Assembly (NCBI GenBank): GCA_035649235.1
Contig: DASRJX010000199.1
Coordinates: forward strand, 1 to 14,888
Origin: DASRJX01 sp035649235
GTDB lineage: Bacteria; Acidobacteriota; Polarisedimenticolia; Gp22-AA2
Reading direction: 5' to 3'
DNA length: 14,888 nucleotides
The notes beneath the pieces are model-generated. The model was given only the letters and a program-made list of their open reading frames with translations. It was not told the origin of the DNA and did no database searches. The first letter of the stretch is position 1; the number at the start of each line of letters is the position of its first letter. A program made the position numbers and the translations under genes. Positions 7,177 through 14,662 of the stretch are shown here, one piece after another.

Positions 7177-9077
7177 AGGGAATCGCCGCGGTGCAGGTCG
7201 CCGTCGACGAACATCCTGAACCAGAGCTCCAACCACAGGACGGCCCAGAGGAGCGGTCCGAAGTCCTCGCCTGACAGGTGCCGGTTCAGACAGGCCTGCA
7301 CGGCCTTCGGGTCGAGGAACCCGCGCGCGGCGAACCTCGGGTCCCGGAGGAGAGATTCGAGCGGCCGCCTCAGGGGACCCCGCAGCCAGTCCGAGAGCGG
7401 GATCGAGAATCCTTGCTTCGACCGGTAGACGACCGACGCGGGGACGAGACGCTCCGCATAGGCCTTGAGCAGCGGCTTGGTCTCCATCCCCCTGATTTTC
7501 AGAGGCGTCGGCAGGCGGGCGGCGAATTCCAGCACGCGGTGATCGAGAAGCGGGGACCGGGCTTCGAGTGAATGGGCCATCGACGCGATGTCCATCTTCA
7601 CGAGGAGATCGTCCGGGAGGTAGGTCTCGATGCCGGCCTGGAGCGCTCGGTCGAGGTCGTCGCCGCCGTCCGCCTCGGACCAGGCGGTCCTGGCGTAGCG
7701 CCTCGGATCGTGGCCGTTCAGGGAGTGGAGGAAAGGACGGGCGTACAGCTCCTGGCGCCCGCCGGGCTCGAGCCCGGGCCAGATCCAGAACGCCTGGAGC
7801 GAGTCGCGGGATCCCCAGCGGGAGGCGAAGCGCGCCGCGGAGCGCAGCATCTCGGGCGCCGGCCGGAGCCCTGCGACCCAGCGCGCCGGCCCGGCGATCG
7901 CCTGGCGCAGGACCTTCGGGCAGACTCCGCGGTACAACGACGCCATGTGGATCGATCGGTGCCACTCGTATCCGGCGAAGCCTTCGTCGCCGCCGTCTCC
8001 GTTCAGCACCACGGTGACGCGCTGGCGGGCGGCGGCGCTGAGATGGTAGGTGGGGACGGCGGAGGAATCCGCGAAGGGCTCGCCGAAGTGCCAGACCAGG
8101 GCCGGCAGGACGGAGGCGGAGGAGGCCTCGACAACCACCTCCTCGTGTTCGGTCCCGAGCGCCGCGGAGACGGTCCGCGCGAAGGGCGCCTCGTTCATCG
8201 TGGGGTCCGGGAGCGTCACCGTGAAGGTCCGCACCGGCTGGCGCTGGCGGCTCATCAGCGCCACGACCGTGCTGGAGTCGACCCCGCCGCTCAGGAACGC
8301 CCCCACCGGCACGTCGCTGATCATCCGGATGCGCGTCGCGTCGGCGAGCAGGGCGTCCAGCTGTTCGAGAGCCTCCGGCTGGCGGAGCGGCTGCTTCCCC
8401 TGGTACGACACCCGCCAGAAGCGGCGCAGTCGCGCGCCATCGCGATCGCAGGAGAGGATCGATCCCGGAGGGACCTTCGAGACGCCGCGGTAGATCGATC
8501 GATCGCCGGGCACGCAGTGGTACGCCATGTAGAGATCGACCGCCTCCGGGTCGACCTCGGGGGAGGACGGCAGGCCCTTCACGAGGGCCCGTATCTCGGA
8601 GGCGAACACCACCTCGCCGCCGGCGTCCGCGTAGTAGAGAGGCTTCTTGCCGACCCGATCGCGGACCAGGAGCAGGCGTTCGCGCGGGCCGTCCCACAGC
8701 GCCACCGCGAACATGCCGTTCAGGCGCGAGAACACGTCCGCGCCCCACTCCTCATAGCCGCGCAGGATGACCTCGGTGTCGCCGCGCGTCCGGAACCGCC
8801 GGCCCTTCGCCTCGAGATCGCGCCGCACGTCCTGGAAGTTGTAGATCTCGCCGTTGAAGACGAGCGCGATGCCGCGATCGTCGCTCAACATCGGTTGGTT
8901 GGCCGCCTCGGTCAAATCGAGGATCGCCAGCCGGTTGGAGGCCAGCCCGATGCGGGCTGCAATGTGCAGACCCGCGGCGTCCGGGCCGCGGTGGGACTGG
9001 TCGTCCCGCATCGCCAGGAGCCGGGGCGCCGGGATGGGCTGGTCACTCCTTCTGTAGATGCCGGCGATGCCGCACAT
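7161..9077 (-). CDS. asnB: Second asparagine synthase-like glutamine amidotransferase
   Basis: This 638-residue protein starts MCGIAGIY, with Cys2 as glutaminase nucleophile. It has SHRGPDAAG (28-36), FNGEIYN (74-80), the pyrophosphatase loop SGGVDSS (263-269), GEPFADSS and GDGGDE (360-365). The motif set is complete, so it should be active. It is clearly diverged from the copy at 1280-3154: the PP-loops differ (GVD versus GID) and the C-terminal halves differ widely. This suggests separate acceptor sugars rather than a recent duplication. Cys2 fixes the start at ATG 9077. The predicted -10 box lies only 8 bp upstream and there is no Shine-Dalgarno sequence, so the mRNA is probably leaderless. 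Its 3' end overlaps the convergent methyltransferase. A role in amidating sugar carboxylates of a surface polysaccharide is inferred; asparagine synthesis is the alternative. Confidence 0.92.
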   Translation of the reverse strand: MCGIAGIYRRSDQPIPAPRLLAMRDDQSHRGPDAAGLHIAARIGLASNRLAILDLTEAANQPMLSDDRGIALVFNGEIYNFQDVRRDLEAKGRRFRTRGDTEVILRGYEEWGADVFSRLNGMFAVALWDGPRERLLLVRDRVGKKPLYYADAGGEVVFASEIRALVKGLPSSPEVDPEAVDLYMAYHCVPGDRSIYRGVSKVPPGSILSCDRDGARLRRFWRVSYQGKQPLRQPEALEQLDALLADATRIRMISDVPVGAFLSGGVDSSTVVALMSRQRQPVRTFTVTLPDPTMNEAPFARTVSAALGTEHEEVVVEASSASVLPALVWHFGEPFADSSAVPTYHLSAAARQRVTVVLNGDGGDEGFAGYEWHRSIHMASLYRGVCPKVLRQAIAGPARWVAGLRPAPEMLRSAARFASRWGSRDSLQAFWIWPGLEPGGRQELYARPFLHSLNGHDPRRYARTAWSEADGGDDLDRALQAGIETYLPDDLLVKMDIASMAHSLEARSPLLDHRVLEFAARLPTPLKIRGMETKPLLKAYAERLVPASVVYRSKQGFSIPLSDWLRGPLRRPLESLLRDPRFAARGFLDPKAVQACLNRHLSGEDFGPLLWAVLWLELWFRMFVDGDLHRGDSLYDLA

Positions 9078-9085
9078 GATTCGTT

Positions 9086-9115
9086 ATTCTATGCAGGCCG
9101 CCGCATCGCGCTCAA
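9086..9115 (-). promoter_or_regulatory. Predicted promoter of the second amidotransferase gene, leaderless type
   Basis: On the minus strand TTGAGC (9110-9115) is followed after 18 bp by TAGAAT (9086-9091). The start codon begins 8 bp after the -10 box, so transcription should start at or within a few bases of the ATG at 9077. Confidence 0.6.
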
Positions 9116-9133
9116 GCGATAAAAGCAGCGTTC

Positions 9134-9162
9134 TTGACGGAGCAGGATCCGTTGGCTAGACT
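9134..9162 (+). promoter_or_regulatory. Predicted promoter of the outer-membrane fusion protein gene
   Basis: TTGACG (9134-9139), a 17 bp spacer and TAGACT (9157-9162). It shares TTCTTGACG and the 15-base string GCTAGACTCCCCGCG (9155-9169) with the Mla operon promoter, at identical spacing. The open reading frame of the downstream gene extends to a TTG that coincides with the -35 box, which shows that the far-upstream start is not real. Confidence 0.7.
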
Positions 9163-9184
9163 CCCCGCGGCCTCGACGCTCCGG

Positions 9185-12100
9185 ATGCGCCCCCTCACTC
9201 CCTTCCTGCTCGCCCTTCTGCTGCTGCTCCCCGGGCCGGTCGCGGCGGAGGAACAGGGCGCTCCAGGCCGCTCCGATCCGGGTCTCGGCTGGGAGTACGA
9301 CCTGAGCGGTGCCGTGGAGGAGTTCCTCCTGCCCGACGCTCTCACCGACCCCTCCATCGATCCGACCCATCCGCTCCTGGTGCGGATCCGGGTGCCGTGG
9401 GCGAGCCTGGAACACAGTCCGGGGGACTACGACTGGAGCGAGGTGGACCGGATCGTCGATCCCTACCGCGCGGCCGGGTACGTCGTCAGCCTGTCGCTCT
9501 ACGGCTCGCAGGCCGCCCTCGATCCCCAGGGCGGCGTGCCGCTCTCCTCCAAGCCTGCGCTCCTCAAGGGCTGGCTCGATGTCCTGAGGGCGGCGGCGCA
9601 GCACTTCCGGGGCCGCGTGCGCACCTACGAGGTCGGTGCCCGGCCCAACCTGGAACCCGGATGGAGGGGGGCAGGCGTGGCCGAGTACGCCTACGTGCTG
9701 AAGGCCAGCTCGGTGACGATCCGCTCCGCCGACCCCGAGGCGCGGGTGGCCCAGGGAGCGCTCGATCTGGAAGGGACGACGCTCGAGGAAGCGTTGCAGT
9801 GGCAGGCGTCCCTGTACCGGGCCGAGGTCTCCACCTACGTCGACGTCCTGCCGCTGCGCAACGCGCCCGGCGCTCCCCTGAACGAAGCCGTCGAGCGTGC
9901 GTACGGCCTCATGCTCGACCACGATCCCTCCGCCCATCTGTGGGTGGTCCAGGCGGTGCCGCACGGGGAGGGGGATCGCGATCGCGCCGCCGACCTGATG
10001 CGGCAGTTCATCGTGGCGCGCGGGGAAGGGGCCGACCTCGTGAGCTTCGAACTCGAGGCCGACGTCGAGGGGAGGCCGGAGTTCCCGGGACTCCTGCTCG
10101 ACCTGCACAAGCTGTTCCTCCCCGGATACGCCCGGCGGCCCGGTCCGGTGTCGTTCACGACGGCGGGAGCGGAAGCCTCGGGGCCCGTCACGGGCCTGGC
10201 GGCCTATCGGTTCTTCGACGCGAAGACCTATCAGGGGCTGGTCGCCTACTTTACGCACGAGCCGCCTCGGACGCGGGAGGCCGTGCTGGTCCTCGACACG
10301 GCTGCCGTGAAAGGCGTGGCGCTCTACGACCTCGTCGGAGGCACCGCGGGGCCGATTGCAGGCGCCACCGCCGATTTCCGGAGCAACTCGACGCGGGTGC
10401 CGGTCACGCTGCGCACGCGCCCCCTGATCGTGCTGTTCGCCCGCGTGCCGATCGAAGGGTTCGAGTCGGCGAAGGAGCAGGTGGCTGTCGCCGACACGGG
10501 GCTCATCACGGTGGAAGAGATCATCGCCAACCACCAGCGCTTTATGGCGGACCAGGACTTCCGCCTGCGGCACTACCGCGCCTCGGGCCGCGTCGCGTAC
10601 CACTACAAGATCAGCGCCAGCAACACCATCGACGTCGCCTACGACAACGCCTTCTTCTGGGAGCACGCCCGGGGGGCAGAGTGGCAGCAGACCGCGATGT
10701 ACATCAATGGCGTGCGCTGGAAGGGGACGAAGTTTCCGGACATCCCCTTCATCCAGCCGGAGAAGGTCGTCTCCCTGCCGCTCGACATCAGCCTCGGCGC
10801 GGAGTACGAGTACCGCTACGTGGGCCCGGACAGCGTCGACGGCTACGACTGCTACGTGGTCGCCTTCCAGCCGCGGGAGCCCGGGCGGAGCCTCTACGAG
10901 GGGAAGGTCTGGATCGAGAGCCGCACCTTCGCCCGCGTCCGCCTGTCCGTGGTGCAGCACGGGCTGGAGGCCCCGGTTACCTCGAACGACGAGCGCGATC
11001 GCTACGCCCCGGTCGCCGGCCCGGACGGCACGACCTACTGGCTCCTGAACCACGTCGAGGGACAGCAGATCTTCACCACCGCCGGCCGCAACCTCGTCGT
11101 GCTCAGGGAGATCGATCTGGGCGGTTTCCAGATCAACGATCCGGGATTCGAGGCGGCGCGGGAGCAGGCCTACTCGTCCACCGCTCCGATCCTGCGCGAC
11201 ACGGACCAGGGCATGCGCTATCTGACGCGCGGGCCGGACGGCGAGCGCACCCTCGAGCAGGAGCCGACGCGGAAGACGCTGTTCGCCCTCGGGGGGGTCT
11301 ACACCCAGCCGGGGCTCGACACGCCGGTGCCGCTGCTCGGTGTGGACTACTTCAACTACAACATCGGCGGCCGCAACCTCCAGCTCAACGCCTTCCTGGC
11401 GGGGCTCATAAACCTCGTCACCCTGACCGATCCGAAGCTCTTCGGACCGTTCGACGGGTCGGTGGAGGCGCAGCTGCTGGGGTTCGATCTCACCGACACG
11501 GTCTACGTCCGCGGGGAGAAGCGGGAGGAGAGCAACGTCGATCGTCAGAACCAGGCGGTCTCGGCCTGGCTCGGCCTGCCGCTCGGCAACTTCTTCCGCC
11601 TGCGCGGCGAGTACGCCTACGAGTACGTCAACTCGAGCCGCGACGAGGAGACGGAGTCGTTCGTCGAGCCCGCGGACACGAGTCAGCACGGCCTGAGGCT
11701 GCACGGCGAGTTCAACCGGGCCGGCTGGTCCGTCACCGCATCGGCCGGCCGCACTTGGCGCCAGGACTGGGAGCCCTGGGGGGACGAATCGCCGCCCTCG
11801 GCGGAGACGCTCGGCATTCTTCCGGCCGCCGCCTGCGACACCCCCGGCTCGTGCCTGTCCGAGTTCGATCCCTCCCAGGACAGCTTCCGGACCCAGGACT
11901 ACACCATCGCCAAGCAGTTCTTCCTGCCGGCGTTCCAGAAGATCCGCGTGGAGGCCTCCTGGTACGCGGGATCGAATCTCGACCGGTTCAGCGAGTTCGC
12001 GTTCGATTTCTTCGGAACCAGAGTGCGCGGCTTCTCCGGGGCGGGCGTGCGCTACGATCGCGGCGGCATCGCGCGGCTGCAGTACGCCTTCAACATCCAG

Positions 12101-12319
12101 GACCTCGTCCGGTTCGAGGCCTCGCTGGATCACGGCTACGTCAAGGACAGCCTGACCTCCGGCGACTTCGCGCAGTTCACCGGCTTTGGCGTGTCGGGTA
12201 ACGTCCTCGGCCCCTGGCAGACGATCCTCTCCTTCGATGTCGGCGTCCCAGTCCACTCCGACTACGAAGACCTGCGCGGCGGCACCGAGCTCCAAGTCGT
12301 CCTCTTCAAGTTCTTCTGA
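9185..12319 (+). CDS. Outer-membrane protein: inactive glycoside-hydrolase-like domain, LolA-like domain and C-terminal beta-barrel
   Basis: From ATG 9185 the product is 1044 residues. It begins with a signal peptide (MRPLTPFLLALLLLLPGPVAA, probable cleavage after Ala21). Residues about 27-320 resemble TIM-barrel glycoside hydrolases of the GH39/GH5 type: VRIRVPWASLEHSPGDYDW near the first strands, then YEVGARPNLEPGWRG at 148-162. The usual WNEPN acid/base motif reads GARPN, and no TE-type nucleophile motif is evident, so the domain is probably catalytically dead. A middle region (about 440-645), with DFRLRHYRASGRVAYHYK and a run of beta strands through YEGKVWIESRTFARVRLSVV, resembles the LolA/lipoprotein-sorting fold. 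From about residue 690 to the end, alternating aromatic/hydrophobic strands (GVDYFNYNIGGRNLQL onward) and a terminal LFKFF indicate an outer-membrane barrel. The gene converges on and overlaps plsC by 14 bp. Function is unknown; a transport or export role is inferred. Confidence 0.85.
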   Translation: MRPLTPFLLALLLLLPGPVAAEEQGAPGRSDPGLGWEYDLSGAVEEFLLPDALTDPSIDPTHPLLVRIRVPWASLEHSPGDYDWSEVDRIVDPYRAAGYVVSLSLYGSQAALDPQGGVPLSSKPALLKGWLDVLRAAAQHFRGRVRTYEVGARPNLEPGWRGAGVAEYAYVLKASSVTIRSADPEARVAQGALDLEGTTLEEALQWQASLYRAEVSTYVDVLPLRNAPGAPLNEAVERAYGLMLDHDPSAHLWVVQAVPHGEGDRDRAADLMRQFIVARGEGADLVSFELEADVEGRPEFPGLLLDLHKLFLPGYARRPGPVSFTTAGAEASGPVTGLAAYRFFDAKTYQGLVAYFTHEPPRTREAVLVLDTAAVKGVALYDLVGGTAGPIAGATADFRSNSTRVPVTLRTRPLIVLFARVPIEGFESAKEQVAVADTGLITVEEIIANHQRFMADQDFRLRHYRASGRVAYHYKISASNTIDVAYDNAFFWEHARGAEWQQTAMYINGVRWKGTKFPDIPFIQPEKVVSLPLDISLGAEYEYRYVGPDSVDGYDCYVVAFQPREPGRSLYEGKVWIESRTFARVRLSVVQHGLEAPVTSNDERDRYAPVAGPDGTTYWLLNHVEGQQIFTTAGRNLVVLREIDLGGFQINDPGFEAAREQAYSSTAPILRDTDQGMRYLTRGPDGERTLEQEPTRKTLFALGGVYTQPGLDTPVPLLGVDYFNYNIGGRNLQLNAFLAGLINLVTLTDPKLFGPFDGSVEAQLLGFDLTDTVYVRGEKREESNVDRQNQAVSAWLGLPLGNFFRLRGEYAYEYVNSSRDEETESFVEPADTSQHGLRLHGEFNRAGWSVTASAGRTWRQDWEPWGDESPPSAETLGILPAAACDTPGSCLSEFDPSQDSFRTQDYTIAKQFFLPAFQKIRVEASWYAGSNLDRFSEFAFDFFGTRVRGFSGAGVRYDRGGIARLQYAFNIQDLVRFEASLDHGYVKDSLTSGDFAQFTGFGVSGNVLGPWQTILSFDVGVPVHSDYEDLRGGTELQVVLFKFF

Positions 12320-13004
12320 GGCGCTCGCCGATCGCGGCCCGCGTCGCGCCGACGAGAGCGTCGCGCGTCTCGTAGGTATAGCGGGAGGCGTCGATCGGGG
12401 CGCCGAAGTGGACGTCGATGGTGCCAGGCCGGATCTTGAGGGCCCCCTTCGGGAGCACCTCGCGCCCGCCCCTGAGCGTAACCGGCACGACCGGCACGGC
12501 GGCCTGGATCGCCAGGACGAATCCGCCGCGCTTGAACGGCAGGAGGGTGCCGTCCGCGCTCCGGGTGCCCTCGGCGAACACCACGACGGAGGTTCCCCGC
12601 CGGAGGCGTCCCGCGGCCCGGTTCAGGCTGCGGATGGCCTGGTCGCGGTTGCCGCGGTCGATGAAGATGAAGCCCGCGAGCCACAGTGCCCAGCCGAAGA
12701 TCGGGATGTGCAGCAGGGCCCGCTTCGCGACCATCCTGAAGTCCGCCGGCATGGTCAGGACCAGCGCAGGGATATCGAACTGGCTCTGGTGGTTGGCGAC
12801 GTAGACCGCCGGTCGCGCCGGATCGAGGGCCGGATCGTAGGTGGCGGTGTAGCCGACCCGGGCGCTCCTCATGACCAGCCACGACCAGGCGCGCGCCAGG
12901 GGCATCAGCAAGGCACCTCCCGGCACCAGCAGACAGAGCAGGATGCCAAGGGTCCCGAGGACCAGGGTGTACAGGGCGACGAGCAGAAGGACCAGCAGAG
13001 ACAT
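12306..13004 (-). CDS. plsC: 1-acyl-sn-glycerol-3-phosphate acyltransferase (PlsC family)
   Basis: The 232-residue protein starts with a hydrophobic segment (MSLLVLLLVALYTLVLGTLG onward, about 1-35) that anchors it in the inner membrane. It has the four blocks of the family: the catalytic NHxxxxD motif as NHQSQFD (71-77), the IDR segment (FIFIDRGNR), the phosphate-binding FAEGTRS (133-139), and VPVVPVTLRG (160-169). It would transfer a fatty acyl group to lysophosphatidic acid in phospholipid synthesis; a lipid A or other acyl acceptor cannot be excluded. A TTG at 13043 would extend the frame by 13 codons, but it coincides with the predicted -35 box, so ATG 13004 is chosen. The 3' end overlaps the convergent barrel-protein gene by 14 bp. 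It is divergently paired with the Mla operon, which fits a shared role in membrane lipid supply. Confidence 0.9.
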   Translation of the reverse strand: MSLLVLLLVALYTLVLGTLGILLCLLVPGGALLMPLARAWSWLVMRSARVGYTATYDPALDPARPAVYVANHQSQFDIPALVLTMPADFRMVAKRALLHIPIFGWALWLAGFIFIDRGNRDQAIRSLNRAAGRLRRGTSVVVFAEGTRSADGTLLPFKRGGFVLAIQAAVPVVPVTLRGGREVLPKGALKIRPGTIDVHFGAPIDASRYTYETRDALVGATRAAIGERLRRT

Positions 13005-13014
13005 GTGGCTGGCT

Positions 13015-13043
13015 ATTCTTTCCGCAGGCGCCTTCGACCGCAA
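13015..13043 (-). promoter_or_regulatory. Predicted promoter of plsC
   Basis: On the minus strand TTGCGG (13038-13043), a 17 bp spacer and AAGAAT (13015-13020). ATG 13004 begins 10 bp after the -10 box, so the transcript would be leaderless or nearly so. Both boxes are weaker than in the divergent Mla promoter. Confidence 0.45.
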
Positions 13044-13052
13044 GCCCGTTTC

Positions 13053-13081
13053 TTGACGCCAACAGACGCATTCGCTAGACT
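13053..13081 (+). promoter_or_regulatory. Predicted promoter of the mlaEFD operon
   Basis: TTGACG (13053-13058), 17 bp spacer, TAGACT (13076-13081). Identity with the promoter at 9134-9162 extends past the hexamers: TTCTTGACG upstream and GCTAGACTCCCCGCG at 13074-13088. The predicted start near 13088 gives a leader of about 55 nt. Confidence 0.7.
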
Positions 13082-13095
13082 CCCCGCGACTTAGC

Positions 13096-13128
13096 CGCTC
13101 CCAGGGCCCCTCTTGGGGTCACGGAGCG
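13096..13128 (+). promoter_or_regulatory. Two-tier stem-loop in the mlaE leader
   Basis: CGCTCC (13096-13101) pairs with GGAGCG (13123-13128). It encloses a second stem of six pairs, GGCCCC (13105-13110) with GGGGTC (13115-13120, one G-T pair), around a TCTT loop. It sits between the predicted transcription start and the purine-rich GGGGG stretch ahead of ATG 13144. No T-run follows, so it is not a terminator. It may affect mRNA stability or translation. Confidence 0.4.
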
Positions 13129-13143
13129 CGGGGGCGACGCGAC

Positions 13144-13899
13144 ATGAGGGACGTGGCGGCGCTGGCGCTCCAGGAGCTGGGAGGGTTCTCGCTCCTGGTG
13201 GCGGAAACAGCGCGCGAGGTGGTCCGGCGCAGGCCCGAGTGGCGGGTCCTGATGGGACAGTTGTACCATCACGGCGTCCTCTCGGTCGCCATCGCCACCG
13301 TGACCGCCCTGTTCACGGGGATGGTCCTCGCCCTCCAGACCTCATACTCGCTGGCCGCCTACGGCGCCAAGTTCTTCGTCGGAGACGTGGTCGCCCTCTC
13401 CCTGGTGCGGGAGCTGGGGCCGGTCCTGACCTCGTTGATGGTCGGAGGCCGCGTCGGCGCGGGAATCACGGCCGAGGTCGGGACGATGAAGGTGACGGAG
13501 CAGGTCGACGCCATCCGGGCCATGGCGGCGAGCCCCGTGCGCAAGCTGGTGGTCCCGAAGGTGCTGGCCATCCTCCTGATGCTGCCGCTCCTGGTCGTCC
13601 TGGCCGATTTCGTCGGCATCATGGGCGGGCTGATCATTGCCGTGACCTCGCTGAACCAGCCGGCTGTGTTCTACATGCAGCACGTGATCAAGGCCCTGAG
13701 CCCGCAGGACATCATGAGCGGCCTCGGCAAGACCGTCGTGTTCGCGCTCCTGATCGCCTTCATCGCCTGCTACAAGGGGCTGAACGCCACCGGAGGCGCC
13801 GACGGCGTCGGACGGGCTACGACCGAGACAGTGGTGGCCGCCTCCCTGACGGTCCTCATCAGCGACTTTTTCCTGACGAAGCTGTTCCTGGCCTTCTGA
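13144..13899 (+). CDS. mlaE: MlaE-type ABC transporter permease (phospholipid/MCE transport)
   Basis: The 251-residue protein has the length and hydrophobic segments of MlaE/YrbE permeases. It carries the conserved core LVRELGPVLTSLMVGGRVGA (87-106) and the coupling segment EVGTMKVTEQVDAI (111-124). The C-terminus is GRATTETVVAASLTVLISDF followed by FLTKLFLAF, as in the family. No STAS domain is fused. It would form the inner-membrane channel that works with the ATPase and the MCE protein encoded next. The ATG at 13144 is used; a GTG-type extension to 13113 in another frame is spurious. The stop is 10 bp before the ATPase start. Confidence 0.94.
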   Translation: MRDVAALALQELGGFSLLVAETAREVVRRRPEWRVLMGQLYHHGVLSVAIATVTALFTGMVLALQTSYSLAAYGAKFFVGDVVALSLVRELGPVLTSLMVGGRVGAGITAEVGTMKVTEQVDAIRAMAASPVRKLVVPKVLAILLMLPLLVVLADFVGIMGGLIIAVTSLNQPAVFYMQHVIKALSPQDIMSGLGKTVVFALLIAFIACYKGLNATGGADGVGRATTETVVAASLTVLISDFFLTKLFLAF

Positions 13900-13909
13900 T
13901 CGAGCCGCG

Positions 13910-14662
13910 ATGGGCGGGGCCTTTATCCGGTTCGTTGACGTCCACAAGGGTTTCGGCGCGAAGAAGGTGCTGCAGGGGATCACGTTCGACATCCTCCGGG
14001 GCGAGACGATGGTCGTCCTGGGGGGCAGCGGGAGCGGCAAGTCGGTCCTGCTGCGCCACATCATCGGGCTGCACCGGCCGGATCGGGGACAGGTGGTGGT
14101 GGACGGCGAGGACATCGTCGGCTTCGACGAGGAGCAGCTGGTCCCGGTGCGGAAGAAGGTAGCGATGCTGTTCCAGGGCGGGGCGCTCTTCGATTCGATG
14201 ACCGTGGAGGAGAATGTGGGCTACGGCCTGCGCGAGCACACGGACCAGTCGGACGAGGCGATCGCGGCGGCCGTGCGCGACAAGCTGTCCCTGGTCGAGC
14301 TGGAAGGTGTCGAGCATCTGATGCCGTCGGAGCTGTCGGGAGGCATGCGCAAGCGCGTCGCGCTGGCGCGCTCCATCGCCATGGACCCGCAGGGGATCCT
14401 CTACGACGAGCCGACGACCGGCCTCGATCCGGTGACGGCGAACACCATCAACGACCTGATCCGGAACATGCAGGCGCGGCTCAACGTCACCTCGGTCGTG
14501 GTCACGCACGACATCCAGAGCGCGTTTCTGGTCGGGGATCGGATCGCGTTCCTGCACGAGGGGCGGATGCTCTTCGTGGGGACCGTGGACGAGGCGCGCC
14601 GGAGCCGGGAGGCGGCGCTGCGGCATTTCCTGAACGGGGGGAGGGCCGAAGGCCATGCCTGA
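13910..14662 (+). CDS. mlaF: MlaF-type ABC transporter ATP-binding protein
   Basis: The 250-residue ATPase is complete. It has Walker A GGSGSGKS (38-45), Q-loop MLFQGGALFDSMTVEENV (86-103), signature ELSGGM (141-146), Walker B ILYDEP (163-168) with the catalytic Glu, the D-loop in GLDP and the switch histidine His200 in VVTHD. The FQGGALFDSMTV stretch after the Q-loop is typical of MlaF/Mkl ATPases rather than other ABC ATPases. It would power phospholipid movement through MlaE between the inner membrane and the periplasmic MCE ring. Its last 8 bp overlap the mlaD start, so the genes are translationally coupled. Confidence 0.95.
   Translation: MGGAFIRFVDVHKGFGAKKVLQGITFDILRGETMVVLGGSGSGKSVLLRHIIGLHRPDRGQVVVDGEDIVGFDEEQLVPVRKKVAMLFQGGALFDSMTVEENVGYGLREHTDQSDEAIAAAVRDKLSLVELEGVEHLMPSELSGGMRKRVALARSIAMDPQGILYDEPTTGLDPVTANTINDLIRNMQARLNVTSVVVTHDIQSAFLVGDRIAFLHEGRMLFVGTVDEARRSREAALRHFLNGGRAEGHA

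Noticed and set aside
7572..9122. A 516-codon open frame antisense to the second amidotransferase
   Set aside because: The minus-strand protein has every AsnB motif; the antisense frame has none and would run through the divergent promoter.
9397..12201. A 934-codon open frame on the plus strand in another frame of the same gene
   Set aside because: Low-complexity Arg/Ala/Gly/Pro translation, no motifs, no start signals; stop codons are simply rare at this GC content.
9089..12295. A 1068-codon open frame on the minus strand, antisense to the barrel-protein gene
   Set aside because: It is the mirror of a GC-rich gene: its translation is rich in Arg, Gly, Val, Glu and His without any recognisable motif, while the plus-strand frame has a signal peptide, domains and a promoter.
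13113..14162. A 349-codon plus-strand frame overlapping mlaE and mlaF
   Set aside because: Both genes are intact in their own frames with family motifs; this frame gives Arg/Gly-rich sequence without domains.
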